Source: Theocolax elegans
Taxonomy: Eukaryota; Arthropoda; Insecta; Hymenoptera; Cerocephalidae
Length of the DNA stretch: 64,000 bases
NCBI GenBank assembly: GCA_026168455.1
Contig: CM047427.1
Span: 9,356,835 to 9,420,834, forward strand
Reading direction: 5' to 3'
Both the position numbers and the translations under genes were made by a program. Under the pieces are notes generated by a model. It saw only the letters and a list, made by a program, of their open reading frames with translations, was not told the DNA's origin and searched no databases. Positions 34,301 to 48,700 of this stretch are shown one piece after another (within the stretch, counting starts at the first letter, position 1; each line of letters begins with the position of its first letter).

Positions 34301-37300
34301 AATACTGTTTAATTAAATAATTAATAGTTATTGCAAAGTAAATACAAGCATCAAAGTTTTGCTTTTTTATTATTAATTAATCATGTACAACGTAAAAACT
34401 TTTTCTTCGTTAATATATAAATAGTAGTTATTTTAATAAAAAAATATACATTTTTATTTTTAAGTTAAATATCTGAAGTTCTATTTTCTTTGTTTCTTTG
34501 TCGCCGAAATCCACCCCAATCTTTACAATTATTTATGATACTGCCAATATAACCTTTACGGTTATCTCATCTAACAAGATACTAAAATATTTGTCTACAA
34601 ATTACTTTATCGGCAGCATCCTCAAAATAATATTTACCTTATATATTTTACGTTAGTAATATAATCAATTCTTAAACTATTTTATAATTAATTTTCAACA
34701 ATTGCAGTTAAAGAGAAACTTATATAGAATAGTTTTTACAGAAGTAACAATTACATATTAGAGGTTAAAAGCAAGGACCACAAGTAAACGAATCAAATGC
34801 AGAAATTAATTAGTTTAGTTATGTTATTAGATTAAGTAAAAATTAATTTGGTTTTGTTTTCTAAACTAAATTATAACTAAAGTTTCATTAATAATGAGAA
34901 AATTAAACTATATTGTAACAAAATATTTGTTAAGAAGAAAAAATTTAAACAAAACAAAATATTTATTTAGATGAGGACTCTAGTTAAAAGTTAATATTAT
35001 TATTTTATTATTACATAATTTGCGGAATTACATAAGGACAAAGCATGGGTACCGCTCTTTTATTTATCTTCTGAAATCAGGGCCTAATACGCGCACCGTT
35101 ACACGCTATGTTAAGGGTCTATTCTGTCATCCCTATCAGGGCTTTATGAAAATTGGGCTAGTTCTATTTTCCGATTGGGATATTTATAATTAAAAAGTTT
35201 TTTATATCATAAAAATGACTAATATTAATTCTGCAAAGTTTCTTTTGTGCAGGTCAAATAAAAATGGTTATAATCGATTTAGTGAAATTATCATGTAATT
35301 ATAAATGTCGTCATAAAATAAGGTCATAATTGCGAATAGACGCATATTAGTATTTATTCGGTTGTATCAAAATAAATTAAAATTATATGCAACTTTATAA
35401 AATACATTCATTTTAATTTTTGTTTCATAAATTTTATTTCACATATGATAAAACATGTGTAAATTAATTTAAATACGATTTTCTCAATTTCTTGATTTAC
35501 AAAAGTGCTTAAGTAAAAATAATTGTCGTATTCATTATTGGTATTATAAATGAACCATCTGTAACCCTGTTACATTAGTGCTCAAATAAATGTTACTGAA
35601 ATAGTTCATAACATTTAAAATATTGCAAATGATTTTGACTATAATGTTAGTTTTTTTTAAGATTATTATTAGATAATGTATTATCACACGGCATAAATTT
35701 AGATAAAAAGGCCAGTGAATTTGCCTGGAAAAAAGCTCAAGTGAAATTGAGAAAATGAAATATACTTATAGAAACAATTATACGTATGCACTTACACATC
35801 TGTGCGCATTATAAACAGATAGAAACTGAAAAAAAACTTAAAAAAATGAAAAGTTTATATAATTTTGTATTTATCTTATTTATTATTCTTGATTGATTTA
35901 TTTATCATAAATAAAACACAAGCACAGGTCGGTTGTTGGTATATAAAGTAATATGCAAAATCTGATAGGTCTATTATAGTTTGAGTGACAAGTGCTCTTG
36001 TACTGATCGAGGAATCGTATACCAATGAGAATACGAGTAGACGTGTACACACGTGTTCTCTTTTCTTCTGAACTATAATATCTACAGCTTTGAATATTTA
36101 TTTATAATTCCATACTTTCTAGTACGAAGTTATTATGAATGCAAAACGAATATAAATATAATAAATAATTTAGTAAAAATTTTTACTCGAATTTTTTTTG
36201 TATATAAAGCAATTCTCGTCAATACATGTTTAATTCGAAGATAATGATATAAAAATTCGGGAAGTCTGTATTGCAAAATGTATTTCCATAATTTTATTTT
36301 TTATCGAGGAGTGTCATAATAATATAGGCCAGTTTCTCAGCTAGAATATTTTTAAAATAATGACGAAATATATAAAAATATGTAAAAAAACTGGTGATAA
36401 CTTTCAAATTCTGCTATTAGGGAAAAAAATCTTTCTATAGCTAAAAGAAACTATGACATATACAAAATATGCTCAAAAACACGAGTTGTTTCACAACTAT
36501 CCTCAGTCGTTAAATATGTATTATATAGATTTAAATGAAGGATAATTTATAAATCACTTGCAAGGGGAGTCGAGACCTTGAAGGAAGCGGATTGATCCGA
36601 CGCTTGGCAAAAAAAGATTGACCGGTCTAACAGGGTTTCGTCTAACGAGGATTCCATAGAAACAAAGATATAGGTAACCTTTCCGAAAAGGATTAAGGGA
36701 AAAGGGGTTTCGCGCAAATCAAACCAACTCCTGCAGTACAGTTTAAAAATGTACTTTTGATACAATTTGACAGTTATTTCAATAAACTCAATAACAGAAG
36801 TAAGGCTTTTTTTAATGGGATGTCAAACTCATTATGCTACCATTGTGAAGAAGCATATTTACAAAAATTAATGCTTTGCAAAACTACGAAAATATTGGCT
36901 TTTGTTACGATGTGATGTCTATAATTCTGCAAAGTTTCAAGTCGATTGGTACAGTAGTTGACGAATTTAATTGTTTTTAAAATTTTTGGATATCAGTATA
37001 AAACGGTTCCCTTTTTTAAAACAATGAATCTCGTTAATTAATTCGACGAAAAGTTCCACATGCTTTGTTGTTATGGGAGTGAAGGCACATAACTCATTTT
37101 GATACGTACACGCACATGCATCATTCGTATGTGTGCAAGACGCGACGATTTTCGTCCTCGGATGCACTGGCTGTAGCTATGGACGCATTAACATCAGCCG
37201 TGTTTACATTGATGACTGATTTGGATATTCACCTTTTCTTATCCAATGTTCCTTCGATGACCCGTGAATATAGAAATAAAAGCTTTACATGGAAAAGTTA

Positions 37301-39712
37301 ATTTTAAATTAGATAACTTAACATTAAACAATAAAATGTAAATGAGTTTCCACACTTCAGTCATTTTAACCCTTTCCTACCCAAGTTAATTTTTTAATTT
37401 TTCTACATACTGTTTTATATACGTGCAATAATTTAAAGTTTTTTTCTACATTCACGATTCATTCAAGGAATATTGGATAAGAAAGGGTTGATATCCATAT
37501 CAGCCATTAATGTAAACACAGGTGTATCGGGATAGGAAAATCGTCGCGTTTTAGCATACGAATGATGCATGTGCTATACGTGAACGTACCACAGCGATTT
37601 ATGCGCCCTCGCTGTCATAACATCGAAACATTTGGCACTTCTCGTGGATTTGCATTGATACAATGTCTGCTCACTTTTTCCCGTACACTTTGAAACTTTA
37701 CTCGCTCATACACTGAGAAAAAAATTGTAATAATAATTACAATGTTGTCTATTAATGCAGGGACAGATTGACATACTACAAAAATTTACCATAGTGTACA
37801 ATAAAATTTACTAGAAAGCTATTAATTTTTACCACAATTCTGGTAATATTTACTACGTTTTACTACTAAGTTCAGTAAAATTTATTATACACTATGGTAA
37901 ATTTTGGATTGTGTCAGTCTGTCCCTGCATTAATAGACAACATTGTAATTTTTATTATAACTTTTTTCTCAGTGTAGACTACGTCGTAGCAAAGAGCAAT
38001 ATAATTTATATTATAATATATAAGCAACATAAATTTTTGTAAGAATAGTCCTTCTAATTTGTCGGTAAATCTTTCTGTAGATGTATAACGAGTGTGACAT
38101 CTCGTTAACTGGCGATGAAAGTGTATTGAAAGCAGAATAACTTCATTTCTTCTAAATTATGTTTTTCTATAAATTTTTCGAAAACATCGCGTGTCTTTGT
38201 GAATAGAATGGTCATTAGACGAAAATTATACACTGGTAAATTTCTTTCGGGTCAAAAACTCAAAGCCCCCAGTGTTGAATTAATTTGTTTTCCGCGAGCT
38301 CTGGACTCTTATTGTGAGCACAAAGATGACATACATAATACAAACAAATCAAAGTAAATATTATGAACTATAATTGAAATATCAATGAAATAAGTTGCTA
38401 CTCTTAACATTGCAGTCCATTGCGATTTTTCTAAGTTTGAAGTATAGAAATCACATTGAAACGTTAGATAGAAAGAAGAAATGTATAAACATTTTCCAAA
38501 CATTATCGTTCAGGGTAAATCGACGACGTTATTTTATTTACGTAATTATTGTCCAAAATTGTAATGGAAATTGAGAATAAACGTAAAAAATTTCCATAAT
38601 TCCCATTTAACAAAGAAGAAAGTTATGTATTCGTAAATTTAGAAAAGAGTATTCGAAGCTCTCGATCCGTTACCACGATAGAGTAAAGCTTGACGAGAGG
38701 AATAACTATCGGTACGTCTGTTGCAAAGGGATCGCTGGGCTACCAGGGATCGCAGGGCGTCCTCTGGCAAGACAAGGAGATTTCAGCCAAGGGTTCACCC
38801 GAGCATCACCACCAGCAGGACTCGCCGTTGAGCTCGAGCAGCCAGTCACCCGAGCAGAAGCTGAGGGGTCTCTCGCCCCCGCTATCCTCCCAGGCAGTGA
38901 AACGCCACGCCGACGAGTCGTTCCACCAAGAGGTCGATGAACCCAAGAGGAAGCTCTCCCGCCGGAACGGTCAGTACCCGTCCTCGTTTCGACTCTCGTT
39001 TACCCGCGTTCACACACTGCGTTTATTTACAATATTTTCTAATATTTATCGTTACGAATCCTATATATATATATATACGATCGGTGAAGCTACACCACCC
39101 ATGGTCACTCTTATTTCGCTAATCACTTAGCGGTGTATATCTATTACGGGCGGGCAATTATCGCGCTTCGACCAGTCAAATGTCTTCCGATCGCATTGAC
39201 CAAACGTTTGTTGAATATTGAGTAGATACGTGTCGAAGATATCCACCCTCCCTTCATCCCGATCACTTACTCCAAAATATCATTTTGTTATTTCATTACG
39301 CGGACTCGAGCAGTTTGGTTAGAAACGATAATTATGGTCTATAGGTATATATTTCGCGAGTTTACCGTGTAGGTTGAAAATTCCAAGAGCGAGAATCGGT
39401 CGATCGACGACAGGTGAGAAATTTTCTCAATGCGATAACGTAGATGTTTGCTCAAGATAAACTTGGAATAGTGAAGAAGCCTGCAGATCGAGCATCTGAC
39501 AAAATAACCCACGAATAAACAATGACACGATTTCACTCTTTCTCTTTCCCTCTAGCTTGGGTTTTTAACGGGTGTCCGTTTACAAACGAGGCGTAATTGA
39601 GTTTAGGAGACCGAGGAAAAGAAAAACGACCACGAAACCCTCCAATGGGTCAATCATTTATTTCCTGAAGGCGCGAGCAAAGAGCCTGACCACGCACTCG
39701 ACGCGTGCATGC

Positions 39713-39786
<74 letters not shown>

Positions 39787-42700
39787 GCTCACTCTCACTC
39801 TCACTCTAGATTCTCTTTTCCGACTCGGTATATAGCTTATAAAACGAGCGTGTGCAATAGTTTATATATATATATAAAATATGTTACTGCGGGTATCGGG
39901 TTACGCGATCTTGTATCGATACTTCACAACTTTATATCCATATCCTCCGTTTTTTTATCGTATCAAACGCGGTAAAAATTTACATAGGCGGGCAGATACC
40001 TACGTTACCGACAAATCACACTTCTTACGCGTATCGCTCTATTGTTCCAAAGATTCGTTTCAATTGAAAACGATTCGTTTGATACAAAGAGTTGGCGTCC
40101 TCACTCTCTGTACTTACTCATATTTTTCTTGCGTGTTACTTGTCGAACGTGCTTTCGAAATATTTTTTTTACTACCGCGTGTACCAGGAAACGCAAATCT
40201 AAAGATTATTTATAACGTTTATAAAGTGCTTAAATATGCCTCGTACAGAAAAAAATACTTATGTATATAGTCCGTGACAAAAATATGTTATAAATGGAGA
40301 AATATAAAATTTCTAATTTTGATAAACTTGGCGAAAAGTTGCAAAAATATTAATTTTTAAGATGTATTTAAATGTCTATACTAAAAATTAATAAATACTA
40401 CACTATATAAAACATTTTAGAAATTTTCCTCGTAATCGTGAATTCCATTGTTTTAATTTATAGAAGTAAAAATCAATGCTTTCATTATATTAATATTATA
40501 TTTGTATTTAATAAATATTTGCATATAATAAAAGGAGCAACGTTAAATTTAATTTGAAAAACCGCGTGTGAAAATGTAATTGCACAGTCTGTTTCTCCGC
40601 CGTCTAATATTTGCTAATACATGAATATTTTTATCTTATCAAATATTCTTAATAGAAGAAGAAAAAAAACGTATCATCCAAGAAGACAATTAAAAGCACA
40701 TTATGCTCAAAGTAGATGATTCCCATTATCGTGTACAATATTATATAAACGCGGTAAAGAGAACATTCAATTTCATGGTACATCTAAATTTTGTTTAAAC
40801 GACACTCTTATCGTTTACGCGTACAGACAAAAACCATACTCGATTTATTACTGAAAATTGTTACTTTTTTTTAATAAAACAGAAATAATGTAAATATGAT
40901 GTCAATTACACGCGTTAAACGGCAATAAGTATATACAATCGGAAAGAAAAGCTAATTTTTAGGTGTCGATAAATTAAAAATTGTATCGAGACTCGTTGCT
41001 ACGGATATCACTTCCAAAAGTGATAGTTAAATATTTTACGAGATACTGGATAATCTTAAAATGTACGAAAGCTTATTTTTAATATTTAAATAAAAGAAGA
41101 TATAAAACTTAAATTATATGCAAATGTTTATAATAGATTAAAAGTATTTTCAAAATATAAAATAATGATGAAATCAAAAGTTAATTTATGGAGAAAATGG
41201 TTGTATTTGTTAGATTGTTTATTCTGAAGATAATAAAAGATAATTTTTTATTTTAAATTTTACGATTTAAATACTTTAATTTCAAATTGGTCTTTCGTTT
41301 GAAAATTCGTTATTGTATATATTTATGCGAAATTGAGATACTGAAAGTAAATTTATAAAGAATGAAGACGAAATACGTTAAAGAGTCTGCGAAAAAAGTG
41401 TCGCGTACTCGAAAGTGCGAACGTTCTTGGTCAACGAATAAGATTTTAATACCACGTTATCTCGAACAAAGACACGATATCGTTAAAAAATGTCATCTTT
41501 CTAAAAAGCGGGAATGAGGTGGAAAGAGATATTTGTACGAGAGCCGTTAATTTGTTTTCGCTGGTGCAACTCGCTGCGTCATCGTCCACACGATCGCATT
41601 GGTACGCGGTACTAATATTGTTATTGCTTACCCAAAATTTTAAGTTTATTAACCGAATCGGCGTTTTCCTTTTGGCAACTAGTTGTTTATCACTTGCATG
41701 TACCAGTTTATGAAAGTATATCTAATTTTGCTTCTTGGGGTTTTCTATTATTTACTCTATAGATAAGTCACAGGAAAAATGAGTTATTGCTGAATTTTTA
41801 AATTTCGATTTTCGGGTTAACCGGGGAAAGGCTGATAACGCAGTGATCTGCATTCCCTTAAACACGTGAGATTGCAAACACGCGAGAGTGTCATTGAATA
41901 ATGCGGCGGTTGCGCGACGTTACATTATCCGAACGAGCTTGAGTTTCTTATTATCATTCAGACGTTAAGGTCGCGGAATACTACTTAGCTCTTCCGTCCT
42001 CTCCATAGAAAAATATGCCTTAATTCCCGTATATCGCTTATTCGACTTTTTCCTCGATTTTACAATCCGAGCTGATTTTTACCGACCGAATAACAATGTA
42101 ACATACATCGATACGTATCACCGTTCGCAACATTCGCGAATTTCATGACTTCCACTCCTGTTTTACCGACGTATAACGACAATAGAATCATTTACATTCC
42201 TTTTTATCGTGCAACGCGAGTGCCGATAAAGGTATCCTCTTATCGAGTAAGGCTTAAAGATTTATCCGCATTAACGACGTTTGATGAGACATTAATTTCG
42301 ACTAAATAACTCCGCGGAGTCGATAAATCAGGACTCGTGGAAATAGTACACGTACGTTAATTTATATCGACTACTTTTTCTGTGTCGACAGAGTGTCTGA
42401 GCTTTACTCTCGATTAGATAATGCCGCAATGTTTTTCTCGAGTCGTTTGTCTTTCCTATTAACCGTATGCTCCCCCACCCGCGCGGTATATGTACACGTG
42501 AACGTACCTACAAGCGTCCAAGACCATTCGAATCTGGAAGTTTTTATTATTTTTATTCTTTATAGCTTCCGGTACTCTAAGTTTATACGAACGATTATTT
42601 AATATTAGTCTTTCGAATTTATCAGGCGATTATTCGATTGCGTACCCTCGAAAATTTTTAGGTGTACGAAAATAAAATTGAATGTGCACGCGTTATTCGT

Positions 42701-45700
42701 TTTAATGGAAGTTTGCAGTTTGTTTACTTTTTGATTAACCTTCTGGGTAAAAGCAGTAATTAATTATCGCAACTATTTAACAAAATTCAATGATAGATGC
42801 GTTAGATTACAAAATAAGTTGCTGCTCAAAAAAATTACAAGCTTTACAATTTTTTGTATCGATTTAAACGAATCGTTAATCGCACAAACATCTTTTAAGG
42901 TGTCTTTAGAACATTGACTCGTGTGAGACGCATTTTTAAATAGGTATAACGATCGATCAATTTTGCTCGGTCGATAATCACTTGAAAATTTATCCGAATA
43001 TCGTGTAGGTGTACGATGAGAGAAAAACTTAATTGGAATCGTAAGTAAGAAAACAAATTTGTTCCAGCAGGATCGACAGGGAGCAATGGTTCTCAAGGAT
43101 GGTCAACGCAAGTTGAGGAGCTTGCCGAACATCTTGCTGCGGATTTTGACAATTCCCTGTCGGCTCTCACCGCCTCCGACCTTGCCACTGCCGTTGCTTC
43201 TTATAATATGGGGTAAACCTTGTATTTTTTATTAATTATCATATTTGTACACTCGCTACTCGAGATGGTTTTGTAACTCAATCGACTAAATTTATCCACC
43301 CTTGTCATTTTAGATTTTCCGAATACTCGATTTCTTATTAGCAGCGTCAACGAAATAAACTCACAAGGAGAGTACTTGACATCTGAGATATTAATTGGTT
43401 TAAAACCATGCAATATGATTATTAGGCAAAAATATAAATATAAACTAGTATCTCGGGGTTAAATCTATGGGCACTAGGGAAAAAATTATTCTTATCAAAA
43501 ATAGAAATACTTCGAAATTGAAATATCTTTTTTCTGATCGAAAACAAAGAAAAAGTTTAGATCAAGAGCTTTAATAAAACTAACGTTCGCTGGGTATAGA
43601 ATAAAAAGTTACTTTTACATAAGGTATTTTAGATAAGGTAAATGTCAATGGAAATATTCGATTAAGAATTAACATGAATTTGTATCTATATTTTAATTGA
43701 ACATAACTTTTGAACTGTTTGTATTATTTACATAAATAAAAGTTGAAATACAATAGCTCTTAATGACGGCTTTCTTCTTGTTTTTAAGTTAATGATCGTA
43801 GGGTGAATAGAATTCAAGTTCTATATTTTTAAACAGCCTGAATATCTTTATTCCCAGAGCTCATTGGCTAAAACCTCGAGATACGGGTCTCTATTTGGGC
43901 TAAAGAAATTTGTTTTCCAAAGGTTAGCTCCTCTCCTTGTCAGTGGAAAATGCCAAACTGTCGTTGCGTTGGTCCGTGACTCATCGGTGTACTACTACCG
44001 TTCGAGCAAATGAATAAACATATGTTTCTATGATTTATAGTATAAATGACGAATGTGAGGACGATTCGTAGTGTCGGTAACTGTTCGATTCATTATAAGC
44101 TCCCGATCAACGAGACGCTTCCATGTCAATTTTCTTTGTCTCTCAATAAATCGAGCCAGTAAGTGAGACTTCTATAATCTATCGGTTACCGACTGACGAA
44201 AAAAAAGATGATATACTCGCGCTCGTAATTATCGATAATATGCCGACCTTAACCAATTTCGTTATCAATCTCCCACGCAATTGTAACAGATAATACAATG
44301 GCTCTGTGTATATACACTGTTACAAAATAATACTAGTTTCAACTAAATTCTAAGAATATTCGTGTTTGCGCTCGGATTTTACTCTTCGCGCACTCTTCTT
44401 CGCATAATTTTATTTATAATTATTACGTAACATTTAATATGTGCAATATGTATCGTTGGTTTGTTTCTGCGTAACTCGTGATCCACCGAAAAAGGCGACT
44501 AAAAAATCGTTGAAACACCTTTTACGATAAATGTTTGAACATCTGTAATTACGTATGCTCGTTTTACCAGATAATTTTTTTCTGATTTTCGACTTTTAGT
44601 TCAAGTTAAAAGTAGGTAATTCTTGTTTCGTTTATGCATATGGCCACAATTATACAAATAAGTAAAAAAGTAGTAATTTGTAAAACATTGATCGTAATTA
44701 ACGGTATAACTTTAACACTGGATAATACCCGCCATCGAATGAATAATACGTGGTTTCTTAAAATTAACATAATGTCTTTTTCTTTCACTAAACGTAAAAA
44801 AAAGTTAGACGCGACGAGTTTGCCGATTTCTCTCTCTACTTATGGGTTACAAGGTGCAGAGAAGAAAAATGCGAAAGTGTAAACTTTCGGTAACGAAGGA
44901 AACGTGTAATTCGGTGTATAACGTTACATCTCGAAGAAAAGCTTCGGTATCGGTACTCGGATCGCAACCGAAGCAAGAGCTTGCGCGCGCGCGATCTCAC
45001 CTCAAAATAATGGAAAACCGCGGGATTTCGCGCGACGTGCGAAGAAGGCGTGTACCCTCGATAAATTGCTCCTCCCCCGCGCACGAGAGGCGTCGAGGCT
45101 CGAAAAGCCGGTTGAAACCAGACAGAGACTCGCGCTCGCTGGCATCGTCACCGATGCGCTCGTCGTGTTCCCCTCTACCCGTTCCCCTCTTCCCTCTTCC
45201 CTCTCTGCCCTCGTCGGTCTTCCGTGTCAAAAATCCAAAATGTCACGTGGTCTCGCGGTACGCGCTGGTAGTTCAGCGTGCGCGCGTACGAAATCTAGAG
45301 TGAGAACGAGAGTGAGAGTGAGAGTGAAAGCGAGAGTGAGATAGGAGACGAGTGAAAATTAGCGTTTGTTCAATTACTGCTTTACAATTTGTATAAAAAG
45401 AGAAATAATTACGGGTAATCAGAGAGTTTAAAGTATTAAGATAATGTAATTACCGATAATGTATTGTATATTTATGCGAGTTAACCACGTTCGGAAAGCT
45501 AATGGAATAATTTACCCGAGTGCGTACGCGCCGGTGGGTGGTGCGTAAGTGTTACTCCGTCTCTCGGAAAAGTGGATTTCGGGTAAGAAAGGTAGAATTT
45601 CGTCGATGGACCGAGTAACGCGTGATAAACACCTGTTGCGAGCCGACCGAGTACCGGTACCTACTGGTATCCAGTCGAGAGGATCCAATCGACTCGATCA

Positions 45701-48700
45701 GTCGCGCACACCTCTCGTTACCGTCTTTGACTAACAACGAAAGGGCAATGAAGATGCACCAATATATTGAAACCCGGTATGTTACGCATTGGTCAAGTTT
45801 TATTGTCAAAAGCGCCAGCACTTACTACCGGAACTTATAATAATTATAATATTCGAGATAACGTGTGGTAGAGAGATAATAACGGTTATCCAACAATGTG
45901 TAACGCAACAGTTTAACCAGCGTTTTAGAATAATTATGCAACCTAAATTATGAATATCGCGTAAGTTGCAACCTATAAGTTAAATAACATTTATCGATTC
46001 CGGACTGTTGGTATATTACTTTCACTGTTTACGTTGTTTCGTTATTTAACGTCATCGATGAACTGCTAATGTTGTACCTTTTACGTTTATCGTAGCTTTG
46101 TGCATCGATACATAAAGAGAATTTACTTGTCAAAATTACTGTGACTCCGAGATAAACCTGGTACCTGCATCAGCTGTTCGACGAAAGTAAACTCAATATA
46201 TCATATTTCTAATGAAAATTTGCAATATCGCGTTTTGGTAATTGTCATAAGAACATTCTCTTCGTTTATAAAATTAACTTAAGTATTTCACTGTAAAAAG
46301 TAAAATATTTAATATGCTCTTCTGCATTACAGGGAGTAAAATATTGAATTAAATTTTTATGTTTTGAACAGTAAAGAAGGGAGAAATTATCCTGATTGAT
46401 ATAAAAATAACTATACTATATAGTAAAAATCACTACATTTACTTTTATTTAATTTTAATTTTAAGCAGGAAAGTCTTAAATGTTAATAAACATTTTTCTG
46501 CGTATAAAAGAACAATGAATCTAACAGAAAATCGATGACTTGTGTATAAATAAATGAAAAAATGTCGTGAACAACACAACTTATATGATTAATACTACAT
46601 TCCAGTGATGAAAAAGACAGAAAGATGACAGAAATATGACAGACAGAAGACAGGCACGAAAAGTTACGTGGTAGTTCTGTGGTTCAAACAAATATTCTCT
46701 TAACTTCGTTATTTTTTATTCCCATTATTAAGTGCAAGAAGCACTAAATTAAGTAAAACTTTTTCTTCTCCAGAGTTTTTCTAAAAGATGGTAAATTTTT
46801 CCTCGACATCATTCCAAGATTCGGGTCAATCATTTTATATAAAAGAATCCTACCTCTCAGTTTTAAATTGATACGTTTCTCGTAGAATTTTCATTACAAA
46901 TATAATAAATAATGCACCTTCTAAAAGTAATTCTCTTCATGAGGATTGTTAATTTTGACTAATCCAAACAAAATACGATATAAATGCAAAAAGTTATTTT
47001 ATTATTAATAAGTAAAATTTCAGGCTATCTAGTAGCACTTGATACCTGAGTTAATTAAATTACTGTGGTGTCCTCGATCGGTTGCATCGTCGATCTCGGA
47101 TAATTGTCATTACCAACTACCGATAGCGATTTTCAAGAGGGTCAAGAACATCGGTAATCTTTTCCTAACGCGTAGCGGAAGAGCCTATATAATCGATCGA
47201 TTTACTGTTATCATGAGAAAACGCGTACATTTACAATTTTTTAGAATTTTAACAAATAATTTAGTACATTCTTTTATATTTTCATGTATTGATGTCGAAA
47301 CTAAATAAAAATATTGTTGGAAAATATCGATATTGTAAAAAATAGGCAGGAACACTTTAGGTACTGCATTGTTATGTTTAAAATTTTGAAATCATAATTA
47401 TAATTATATTTCTAATACACGCACTTTCGAAAACATTTTTTTAGATTTAGAAATGTTTAAGCATATTTGCATACGCGAATGTAGACGAGTAAATAATAAC
47501 TTGTATAATTCTTTATAATATATATACAATTTATGTAATTTTTAATTCTGCTTAAAATTGTATATAATATTTTAGTAAACAATAATACAATTTGATGTCT
47601 TATATAAATAATCAAACAGAATAATAAAATCTTAAATACTAATTAGAACCCTCTTTTTATAAACGATGAATAAAAAAATCGCACCGCATGCGAGGGAATC
47701 TTGATTAAACTGCAACGATCGTTTAATTTTGCATAACATCGCACACTCCAAAGCGTTTGACGGAATGAATCCGAATTTTCCAAAACCCAGATTAGAGATA
47801 GCTGAGAGTGACTAAAAATCGAGATGCGGAAGCGTGCATCCCGAGTGTAAAATTGAAATGGAGAAGAACGTAGATTAGCCGAAATTGAGTAATGGTCCTT
47901 TGTTAAACTCGATTAAGTATTGTACCGGTAAAGAAAGAAGGCAAATGCGATAAACGTAAGAAATGGTGCTGGCTAGTTAACCGGCTCGAGCTGGCTCCAA
48001 CCGCATCTATATATATATTTTCATTATGTTTTTTTGTTCTTTATTTCTTTATGTTCTTCCTCTTTGTCGACGATAGCAGATATCGCGGTGTATATTTAAT
48101 TTTCCCCTCTTACATCGATCTTTTTTCGGGGACGCGAAAATGTTGTGCACCGCGAATCAACTATAGTGGATCGTCTATACTCCGCTCCGGCACTATCGGT
48201 GAATTTTTTTGCTCTTTAATCTACGCGTCGTTCAGGATGTACGCTCGAGTCGTTAAAGTTTTCCACGCGTACGGCCGATACAGGTAACGTATGCACATCA
48301 AATTGATTAATATTCCAGTCTATTGTCGTTCGGTTCGCAAGGAGGTTACCCGGAGAAAGTTTACGCAACTCGCACGCGCGAGGAGAATCGGAAAACCGAG
48401 CGAGCACCGGGAAGAAGGTGAAGCAAACGAGCCCTAATGACACTTGTCGAGCTGCGCGGATGCTTAACTCGAGGATGCTCGCGTCAGTCACCCAATAGCT
48501 ACCGTCCGCGATAGCTGCGAGTCGACTCGAGAACCCGTAGATTTCAACGATCGATCCGGCGATCGTCCATCGAGTCATGCTTTACGCGAAACCGAGGTAC
48601 GCATCCGCTAGATCTTAGATCCTCCCCCGTGCTCACTTAAAATCTACTCTTGTTTACACACATAGTTTATTTACGCGAACCTCGCCGCTCACGATCTCCT

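Larger units (their letters stand above)
30224..38728 (+). other. gem intron 1
   Basis: About 8.5 kb with no further coding exon that I can support. 30850-32600 is moderately CpG-bearing and may hold regulatory DNA; 33-36 kb is very AT-rich and includes a possible TIR element; two inverted-repeat elements lie at 37.0-38.0 kb. Confidence 0.6.

Noticed and set aside
36547..36765. 72-codon minus-strand ORF
   Set aside because: Slightly less AT-rich than its surroundings, possibly part of an old repeat, but no recognisable domain or splice context.
39572..39835. Ser-Leu repeat ORFs
   Set aside because: Direct translation of the CT microsatellite.
44842..45344. Overlapping ORFs of 92-153 codons in the 45-kb CpG island
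   Set aside because: Several frames on both strands are open at once, as expected of GC-rich non-coding DNA; no splice-consistent link to gem found.
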